DNA of 7,189 nt, taken from the NCBI GenBank assembly GCA_020054355.1, contig JAGVLI010000680.1:1-7189 (forward strand), read 5' to 3'. Every line of letters starts with the position of its first letter. Positions within the stretch are counted from its first letter, which is position 1. Shown in pieces: positions 1 to 4,564 of this stretch. Origin of the DNA: Planctomycetales bacterium (lineage in GTDB: Bacteria; Planctomycetota; Planctomycetia; Gemmatales; Gemmataceae). Position numbers and translations under genes: made by a program. A model generated the notes under the pieces. The model was not told where the DNA came from and did not search any database. It saw only the letters and a list, made by a program, of their open reading frames with translations.

Positions 1-112
1 GCTCGGCGCTGCGCGGCGCCAGCTCGGCGGTCAGCGCCTGCAACTGGACCGTGTCCAGCAGCTGCAACTGCTTGATTTCGGACACGAACTCGGGCACAGT
101 GGCGATGGGCAT
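1..112 (-). CDS. N-terminus of probable Ser/Thr protein kinase, partial
   Basis: The ATG is at 112-110 and the frame stays open to the window edge, giving 37 codons that begin MPIATVPEFVSEIKQLQLLD and continue with a Leu/Gln-rich helix. From family knowledge, this leader (MP-x-x-T-x-x-x-F, then a short 'LLD-x-x-QL' helix) is typical of planctomycete Ser/Thr protein kinases, especially in Gemmataceae, and sometimes of WD40-type proteins, where it precedes the catalytic domain. No kinase motif is visible because the gene runs off the left end, so the call rests on the leader alone. No convincing Shine-Dalgarno sequence lies next to the ATG; the closest purine run, GAGGT, is about 18 bases upstream. 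A sigma70-like promoter can be proposed about 45 bases upstream. The gene is divergent from the exported pair that starts at 702. Confidence 0.55.
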   Translation of the reverse strand, partial: MPIATVPEFVSEIKQLQLLDTVQLQALTAELAPRSAE

Positions 113-423
113 GGGGCTACCGCGTGGCGGACCTCGTTTCCAGCATCCAAACCGTCAGATTGTAATTCGTTGGCGCGGGGCTTTCCATTGCCGAATCCGG
201 GGAATGGCAAGACGCCCGTGGGAAGTGCAAAGCCGCCAGCGGCGCGAGTAGCGAGCCTTTCGGCCAGCCGTGGGGTTTCATCGGGGTGGCAAGCCGGCGA
301 CGATTCATCGAATTTTCTTGATTGGGCCGGGGGCCAGGCTCCGTCTGCATGACAGAGCCAGAACGGCGACATTGGAGATAACCAAGACTCGCCGGGTCGG
401 AGATTGGGTGTCCGCACCGGGTC
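113..423. other. Intergenic stretch with no supported gene
   Basis: Apart from the candidate promoter at 159-187, nothing gene-like is seen here. Minus-strand reading frames cross it (for example 615 to 31), but they run through the inverted repeat next door and have no protein-like character. There is no tRNA-like cloverleaf and no regular tandem array. Confidence 0.5.
159..187 (-). promoter_or_regulatory. Candidate sigma70-like promoter for the kinase-like gene
   Basis: Read on the minus strand, TGGAAA (187-182) is followed after 17 bases by TACAAT (164-159). The -10 box matches TATAAT at 5 of 6 positions and the -35 box matches TTGACA at 4 of 6. This would put the transcription start near 152 and leave a leader of about 40 bases before the ATG at 112. 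It is a pattern match only; planctomycete promoters are poorly defined and chance matches occur. Confidence 0.3.
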
Positions 424-650
424 TTTACGCCGAAGGCGTTCCATAACATAGCCCAGGGTTGCCGGTACTCCGGCTACCCTGGGTAGCCGATCGAATCTAA
501 TATCATCTACCCCGAAGGGGTTGCATAAACTCGCCGTCAGTCGGTTTATGCAACCCCTTCGGGGAAGGTGAAAATTCATGATGCTCCCGACCCAGGGTAG
601 CCGGAGTACCGGCAACCCTGGGCTATGTTATGGAACGCCTTCGGCGTAAA
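424..650. repeat. 227-bp nested perfect inverted repeat (element 1)
   Basis: The outer arms 424-484 and 590-650 are perfect 61-bp reverse complements. Inside them, 510-530 and 544-564 are perfect 21-bp reverse complements around a 13-base loop (531-543). The unpaired spacers on the two sides are equal, at 25 bases each (485-509 and 565-589), and show some residual complementarity near the inner arms. The arms also contain small hairpins of their own, such as ACGCC-GAA-GGCGT (427-439) and CCCC-GAA-GGGG (510-520). There is no transposase and no clear flanking target duplication. The right arm ends 51 bases before the ATG of the exported protein at 702. It could be a non-autonomous mobile repeat, a cruciform or hairpin site, or a transcriptional barrier between divergent genes; the sequence does not decide between these. 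Confidence 0.9.
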
Positions 651-685
651 AACCAAGGCAACCGCCAACTTGGTATCTCTGTCAC

Positions 686-691
686 AAGGAG
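686..691 (+). promoter_or_regulatory. Shine-Dalgarno site that decides the start at 702
   Basis: AAGGAG lies 10 bases before ATG 702. It favours 702 over the in-frame upstream ATG at 630, which lies inside the right arm of the inverted repeat and would add a charged extension ahead of the signal peptide. Confidence 0.65.
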
Positions 692-701
692 AAGTTTCAT
701 C

Positions 702-1775
702 ATGCTGTCCACCATGCGCATCCTTTCGCTGGCCCTGCTGGGAGCGGCCCTGGTCGCTTCCACGGTGCAGGCCGACCTGACCGACACCCTGAAAAAAGGC
801 ACGCCCGACCTGAAATCCATCGGGCCGATCTCCTTCGGGCCGGATGGCGTGCTGTTCGTCAGCGATCCGCAGGGCGGCGCCCTGTTCGCCATCGACACCG
901 CCGACAAGGCCGCCACCCCGGCCACCGGCACCATCAAGGTCGGCAAGATCTACGAGAAGGTCGCCGGCGTGCTCGGCACCGACGCCAAGGACATCCTCAT
1001 CAACGACCTGGCGGTCAACCCGGCTTCGGGCAACGTCTACCTGTCGGTGTCGCGCGGCAAAGGCCCCGACGCCAAGCCGGCGCTCATCAAGCTCGACCAC
1101 AAGGGCAAAGTCGAAGCCGTCGAGCTGAAGGACGTGAAGTTCAGCAAGGCCGCGCTGGCCAACCTGTCCGACAAGAAGACCGAAGCCGTCACCTGCATCG
1201 CCTTCGTCAAGGGCCAGGTGCTGGTCGCCGGCCTGGGCAACGAGAACTGGGCCTCGACGCTCCGCTCGGTGCCGTTCCCCTTCACGGAAGCCAACAAGCC
1301 GACCTCGGTGGAAATCTTCCACGGGGCGCACGGCAAGTTCGAGACCAACTCTCCGGTGCGGACCTTCGTGCCGTTCGAGGTCAAGGGCGAGACCAGCGTG
1401 ATGGCCGCCTACCAATGCACGCCGCTGGTGAAGTTCCCGCTGTCCGAGCTGAAGCCGGGCGCCAAGGTCAAGGGCACGACGGTCGCCGAGCTGGGCAACG
1501 GCAACCGGCCGCTCGACATGATTACCTACGAAAAGGGCGGCAAGAGCTTCCTGCTGCTGTCCAACAGCAAGCGCGGCGTGATGAAGATCAAGATGGAAGG
1601 TCTGGACGACGTCAAGGGCATCGTCGCCAAGACCGCGGTCGCCGGCCTGCCCTACGACACCATCAAGGAACTCGACGGCATCCAGCAGCTGGCCAAGCTG
1701 GACAAGGACAATGCCGTGATCCTGATCCGCGCCGCCAACGGCGAACTCAACCTCGATACGGTGCCCCTGCCGTGA
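702..1775 (+). CDS. Secreted propeller-like hypothetical protein
   Basis: The product is 357 residues. It starts with a clear Sec signal peptide (residues 1-24): one Arg, then a hydrophobic ILSLALLGAALVA core and a VQA-D cleavage site. The mature part has repeated short beta-strand patterns of the kind seen in NHL, SMP-30 and strictosidine-synthase-like propellers, for example GPISFGPDGVLFVSDPQGG (residues 41-59), NDLAVNPASGNVYLSVSRG (101-119), TCIAFVKGQVLVAGLGNE (164-181) and LDMITYEKGGKSFLLLSNSK (271-290). No catalytic or metal site is recognisable. It is probably periplasmic or extracellular. The start at 702 is chosen for the AAGGAG site and the signal peptide; ATG 714 is a weaker alternative. 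The stop overlaps the GTG of the next gene, which suggests coupled translation. I do not recognise a named family; a conserved planctomycete exported protein is the safest description. Confidence 0.85.
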   Translation: MLSTMRILSLALLGAALVASTVQADLTDTLKKGTPDLKSIGPISFGPDGVLFVSDPQGGALFAIDTADKAATPATGTIKVGKIYEKVAGVLGTDAKDILINDLAVNPASGNVYLSVSRGKGPDAKPALIKLDHKGKVEAVELKDVKFSKAALANLSDKKTEAVTCIAFVKGQVLVAGLGNENWASTLRSVPFPFTEANKPTSVEIFHGAHGKFETNSPVRTFVPFEVKGETSVMAAYQCTPLVKFPLSELKPGAKVKGTTVAELGNGNRPLDMITYEKGGKSFLLLSNSKRGVMKIKMEGLDDVKGIVAKTAVAGLPYDTIKELDGIQQLAKLDKDNAVILIRAANGELNLDTVPLP

Positions 1776-3001
1776 TTTCACTTCGTCAAGCTCCCAGCCC
1801 TTCCCGCTTCGGGAAGGGCTGGGTTTTGTTGTTGTGTTGCGTGACGCTGGGTTGCGGCGCGCGCGAGCGGCCAGCCTCGGTGATGGTGGCGGTGGCTCCG
1901 ACATCGGTGACTGTGGCCCCGCCGCACTCGATCCGCCTCAGCTCGGACCAACAAGCGTTCGAGGTGACGGGGATCGACGCGCAAGTACTCGCGATGCTAG
2001 GCAGCCTGGACTGGAAACCGGAACAATGGAATTCGGTGCTGTCGGTCCATGTCGGCCAAGGGACGCCGCCGATGGCCGGTGCCTGGAAAGTCACTGATGG
2101 CGTCTTGCGCTTTCAGCCGCGCTTTCCGTTGCGGCCGGGCGTGCGCTACACGGTCACCTATTTTCGTGACGATGCGGGTTTTCTCAGTATCAGTAGTCTG
2201 TCTCCACCCAAAGTTTTGCCCCTGGTCGCCGAGTTCACGTTGCCCAAGCCTGAGACGGCGCCCACCGTGGTCGAGCAGGTCTATCCCACCAGCGACCTGC
2301 TGCCCGAAAATCACCTGAAGTTCTACATCCACTTCTCCGCGCCGATGAGTCGCGGCGAAGCCTACGAACACCTGCAAATCCTGGACGGCAACGGCAAGCC
2401 GATCGAGTCCGCCTTCCTCGAACTCGGCGAGGAACTCTGGGACCCCAGCGGCCAGCGCTTCACCCTGTTCTTCGATCCGGGCCGCATCAAGCACGGCCTG
2501 AAGCCGCGCGAAGACCTCGGCCCCGTGCTGGAGAAGGACAAAAGCTATATGCTGGTGGTCGGCAAAGGCTGGCACGACGCCAACGGCAACGCGCTGAAGG
2601 AAGGGTTCCGCAAGTCCTTCAAGGTCGGCGCGCCGGTCGAGAAGCTGGTCGATCCGAAGACCTGGAAGCTGGAATTGCCGGCGGCGGGCAGCGGCGACCC
2701 GCTGACGCTCGTGCTGCCGATGCCGCACGATCACGCCCTGCTGCACCGCCTGGTCTGGGTGACGGACGACAACGGTAGGGTTGCCGGCAAGATCGCAGTG
2801 AGCGATGCCGAACAGCGCTGGCAGTTCACCCCGGAAAAACCCTGGCAAGCGGGCAAGTACACCCTCATCGCCGACACCAAATTGGAAGACCTGGCGGGCA
2901 ACAACCTGGAACGCCAGTTCGAGGTGGACGTCTTCCGGCCCGTCGAGAAGGAAATCCAGAAGAAGACGGTGGAGCTGCCGTTCGCCCTGACAGCGCCTTG
3001 A
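1772..3001 (+). CDS. Lipoprotein with SbsA/Ig-like domains, function unknown
   Basis: The product is 409 residues from GTG 1772, which overlaps the TGA of the previous gene (GTGA). Residues 1-27 form a lipoprotein signal: a basic n-region containing SRFGKGW, the core VLLLCCVTLG, and Cys28 after TLG. The mature protein has beta-rich sandwich-like segments at about residues 60-160, 165-290 and 295-390. The middle one has features of SbsA-type Ig-like domains: YPTSDLLPENHLKFYIHFSAPMS (in part, 171-193), DGNGKPI, and DANGNALKEGF (269-279). The last has KLEDLAGNNLERQFEVDVF (370-388), again the 'D-x-x-GN-x-L' signature. No catalytic residues are evident, so a structural or binding role at the outer face of a membrane is likely. 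No Shine-Dalgarno site precedes the GTG, so translation probably depends on coupling. Later starts (TTG 1826, GTG 1841) would destroy the signal. The in-frame extension upstream to 1415 is a shadow of the previous gene. Confidence 0.8.
   Translation: MISLRQAPSPSRFGKGWVLLLCCVTLGCGARERPASVMVAVAPTSVTVAPPHSIRLSSDQQAFEVTGIDAQVLAMLGSLDWKPEQWNSVLSVHVGQGTPPMAGAWKVTDGVLRFQPRFPLRPGVRYTVTYFRDDAGFLSISSLSPPKVLPLVAEFTLPKPETAPTVVEQVYPTSDLLPENHLKFYIHFSAPMSRGEAYEHLQILDGNGKPIESAFLELGEELWDPSGQRFTLFFDPGRIKHGLKPREDLGPVLEKDKSYMLVVGKGWHDANGNALKEGFRKSFKVGAPVEKLVDPKTWKLELPAAGSGDPLTLVLPMPHDHALLHRLVWVTDDNGRVAGKIAVSDAEQRWQFTPEKPWQAGKYTLIADTKLEDLAGNNLERQFEVDVFRPVEKEIQKKTVELPFALTAP
1793..1823 (+). terminator. Terminator-like hairpin inside the start of the next gene
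   Basis: A perfect 13-bp stem (1793-1805 with 1811-1823) has a 5-base loop (GCTTC) and is followed by TTTTGTTGTTGT. This is the form of a rho-independent terminator for the plus strand, 17 bases after the stop of the propeller-like gene. It lies inside codons 8-17 of the downstream lipoprotein gene when that gene starts at GTG 1772. It may end part of the transcripts (attenuation), or it may be a palindromic repeat that was taken into the coding sequence. There is no T-run on the opposite side. Confidence 0.6.
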
Positions 3002-3036
3002 CCGTCCGCTCGACCCACCCTGCACTCCCTTGGAGT

Positions 3037-3083
3037 AAACAAAAAGCTGATAGCTGATAGCTGATAGCTATCAGCTATCAGCT
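3037..3083 (-). terminator. Probable terminator of the DUF1501 gene
   Basis: Transcripts from the DUF1501 gene run leftwards and meet a perfect 32-base palindrome (3083-3052, plus one extra heptamer to 3045), then TTTTTGTTT (3045-3037). A stable hairpin plus a U-run fits an intrinsic terminator for the minus strand. It also lies between convergent genes and could block read-through from the plus side, but it has no T-run in that direction. Confidence 0.6.
3045..3083. repeat. Heptad AGCT palindrome 1
   Basis: The sequence is AGCTGAT three times, then AGCT, then ATCAGCT twice. AGCT begins at 3045, 3052, 3059, 3066, 3073 and 3080, exactly every 7 bases. The part from 3052 to 3083 is a perfect spacer-free palindrome, and the left side carries one extra heptamer. 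The same 7-base AGCT phase appears in the palindrome at 6232-6289. Confidence 0.9.
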
Positions 3084-3121
3084 TGGGAGTGAATCCGTCG
3101 AGTCCATCCAGCGGACTCGCG

Positions 3122-4438
3122 TTACGCCAGCACCTCCTGGATCAGCGGCGCTTCCTCCAGAATGAGCTTCAGCGGCCGGTTCGAGGTCGTGTACAGCTCC
3201 TGGTTGGCATCGATGCCGAGCAGGTGGTAGATGGTGCGGCCAAAGCTCTCGACCTTGTAGGGCTTGTCCACGGCATAAGCGGCGATCTTGTCGGTGCTGC
3301 CCACCACGGTGCCGCCCTGGAAGCCGCCGCCAGCCACCAGCACGGACTGCGTGGTGCCCCAGTGATCGCGGCCGGCGTCCTTGTTGATCTTCGGGGTCCG
3401 GCCCATCTCGCCGAGCAGGGCCACGATCGTGGTCTTGAGCAAGCCGCGTTCGTCCAGGTCTTCGAGCAGCGAGGCCACCGCCATGTCGAGCGGCGGCAGC
3501 ATCTGCCGGCAGCCCTGGAAATTCTTGCCGTGCAGGTCCCAGTAACCGAAGGGCACGTAGACGAAGGGCACCCCGGCCTCGATCAGCCGGCGGGCCGCCA
3601 GCACCTTGACGGTGCCGCCCTGGTTGAGGTTGACCTTGCCGTAGCGGGCCGCGGTCTTCCCATCTTCCTTCGACAGGTCGAGCGCCTCGCGCAGCTTCGG
3701 CGAGCGCAGCAGGTCGAACGCCTTCTGCTGGAACTGGTCCAGCCCGGTCAGTGTTGAATCCTTGCCGTCCGGCTGACGCAGCTGCTGATCGAGCGACTTC
3801 AGGAGCGCTTCGTCCTTGCCGAAGGCCGACAGGTCGAGACTGGCGGGCGCCAGCATGTTGCGGACCTGATCGCCGGGCTTCTCGGGGTCGAAGGTGAGCG
3901 GGTCGTAAGCCGGCCCGAGGTAATTCTGGTCGATGTCGCCGGAGTGATTGCGGATGGTGCCCAGCGCCACGAAGCTCGGCAGCGCTGCCTGCGCCGGCTT
4001 GAGCTTGGCGACCACGCTGCCGTACATCGGATACTTGGGCGTCGAAGGCCGGCGCGGATTGCCCGTCAGCCAGTAAGCGCCGCCGGAATGCTCCCAGGTC
4101 TCGTTGCCGATCCGACAGGAGCGCAGGATGCTGAACTTGTCGGCGACCTTGGCCAGCCGGGGCATCAGCTCGCAAATCTCCATGCCCGGCACGTTGGTGG
4201 CGATCGGCTTGAACTCGCCGCGCACTTCGGCCGGGGCGTCCGGCTTCAGGTCGAACGTGTCCTGATGCGGCGGCCCGCCGCCCAGCCAGATGACGATCAT
4301 CTGCTTGGCGCTCGCCTGCTCCGCCCGCGCCTGGGACTGGAACAGCTGTTCCATCGTCAGGCCGAAGAGTCCAGCGCCGCCGACCCGGAAGAACTGGCGG
4401 CGATTCATCCGCTGAAAACCCGCACAACCGGTGAACAT
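3122..4438 (-). CDS. DUF1501 family protein, Tat-exported
   Basis: The product is 438 residues. MNRRQFFRVGGAGLFG (residues 11-26) is a twin-arginine-type leader, so it is probably exported folded. The DUF1501 signatures follow in the usual order: WLGGGPPHQDTFDLKPDAP (51-69), FKPIATNVPGMEICELMPRL (76-95), HSGG (117-120), WDLHGKNF (300-307) and the highly conserved GEMGRTPKINKDAGRDHW (343-360). DUF1501 proteins belong to the alkaline phosphatase/sulfatase-like fold group, and planctomycetes carry many copies, often beside DUF1549/DUF1553 cytochrome-like genes. The substrate is unknown; breakdown of sulfated or complex polysaccharides has been suggested for the family. The start at 4438 is supported by AAAGGA 6 bases upstream. 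A longer frame to 4570 reads through intergenic repeats and is rejected. No partner gene is adjacent in this window, and the length is about normal for the family. Confidence 0.93.
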   Translation of the reverse strand: MFTGCAGFQRMNRRQFFRVGGAGLFGLTMEQLFQSQARAEQASAKQMIVIWLGGGPPHQDTFDLKPDAPAEVRGEFKPIATNVPGMEICELMPRLAKVADKFSILRSCRIGNETWEHSGGAYWLTGNPRRPSTPKYPMYGSVVAKLKPAQAALPSFVALGTIRNHSGDIDQNYLGPAYDPLTFDPEKPGDQVRNMLAPASLDLSAFGKDEALLKSLDQQLRQPDGKDSTLTGLDQFQQKAFDLLRSPKLREALDLSKEDGKTAARYGKVNLNQGGTVKVLAARRLIEAGVPFVYVPFGYWDLHGKNFQGCRQMLPPLDMAVASLLEDLDERGLLKTTIVALLGEMGRTPKINKDAGRDHWGTTQSVLVAGGGFQGGTVVGSTDKIAAYAVDKPYKVESFGRTIYHLLGIDANQELYTTSNRPLKLILEEAPLIQEVLA

Positions 4439-4444
4439 GATCGG

Positions 4445-4450
4445 TCCTTT
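4445..4450 (-). promoter_or_regulatory. Shine-Dalgarno site of the DUF1501 gene
   Basis: On the minus strand AAAGGA lies 6 bases before ATG 4438. It fixes the start and excludes the longer in-frame extension, which is encoded by repeats. Confidence 0.65.
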
Positions 4451-4460
4451 CTCGGTGAGC

Positions 4461-4479
4461 GACGCTCGCAGCGAGCGTC
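4461..4479. repeat. Short inverted repeat upstream of the DUF1501 gene
   Basis: GACGCTCGC and GCGAGCGTC form a perfect 9-bp inverted repeat around a single A. It lies in the leader or promoter region of the DUF1501 gene, 23 bases from its start codon. It could be an operator or simply one more of the palindromic repeats in this gap; nothing separates these possibilities. Confidence 0.6.
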
Positions 4480-4502
4480 GAGGGGGTAGGTGTAGCTCCT
4501 CG

Positions 4503-4564
4503 TTGGCTCCTCGTGCCCAGGCTCGGCCTGGGATTGGCTCCTCGTTCCCAGGCTCCGCCTGGGA
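4503..4564. repeat. Tandem 31-bp direct repeat, two copies
   Basis: Bases 4503-4533 and 4534-4564 are directly adjacent copies that match at 29 of 31 positions (differences at 4515/4546 and 4525/4556). Both contain the small hairpin CCCAGGC-TCx-GCCTGGG. The second copy also forms the left edge of the large inverted repeat that begins at 4541. The base change at 4515 creates the first possible start codon (GTG 4513) of the DUF4350-like gene. Confidence 0.85.

Noticed and set aside
498..503. TAATAT as a -10 box for the gene at 702
   Set aside because: No reasonable -35 hexamer lies 16-18 bases upstream, and it is within the spacer of the nested inverted repeat about 200 bases from the start codon.
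31..615. Minus-strand open frame of 194 codons across the first intergenic region
   Set aside because: It overlaps the kinase leader in another frame and half of it is translated inverted repeat; no protein-like pattern elsewhere.
652..674. Weak hairpin ACCAAG / CTTGGT before the gene at 702
   Set aside because: The stem is only 6 bp with an 11-base loop, a level expected by chance, and there is no riboswitch-like core around it.
630..701. ATG 630 as start of the secreted propeller-like protein
   Set aside because: It lies inside the right arm of the inverted repeat and adds 24 residues before the signal peptide, whereas ATG 702 has AAGGAG 10 bases upstream.
1415..1771. In-frame upstream extension of the lipoprotein gene
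   Set aside because: It overlaps the propeller-like gene out of frame and is Arg/Gln/Gly rich. The signal peptide begins only after 1772.
576..1904. Minus-strand open frame of 442 codons
   Set aside because: It is antisense to the secreted propeller-like gene and mirrors its GC-rich third positions. Its composition (His, Gly, Arg, Asp rich) is typical of a shadow frame, and it runs through two palindromes.
1997..3025. Minus-strand open frame of 342 codons
   Set aside because: It is antisense to the Ig-like lipoprotein gene, with no domain motif and no ribosome binding site; the plus strand carries recognisable signal and domain features.
3045..3083. Possible CRISPR or short tandem satellite
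   Set aside because: Units are 7 bases long with no spacers, and the right half is the reverse complement of the left, so it is a palindrome and not a CRISPR array.
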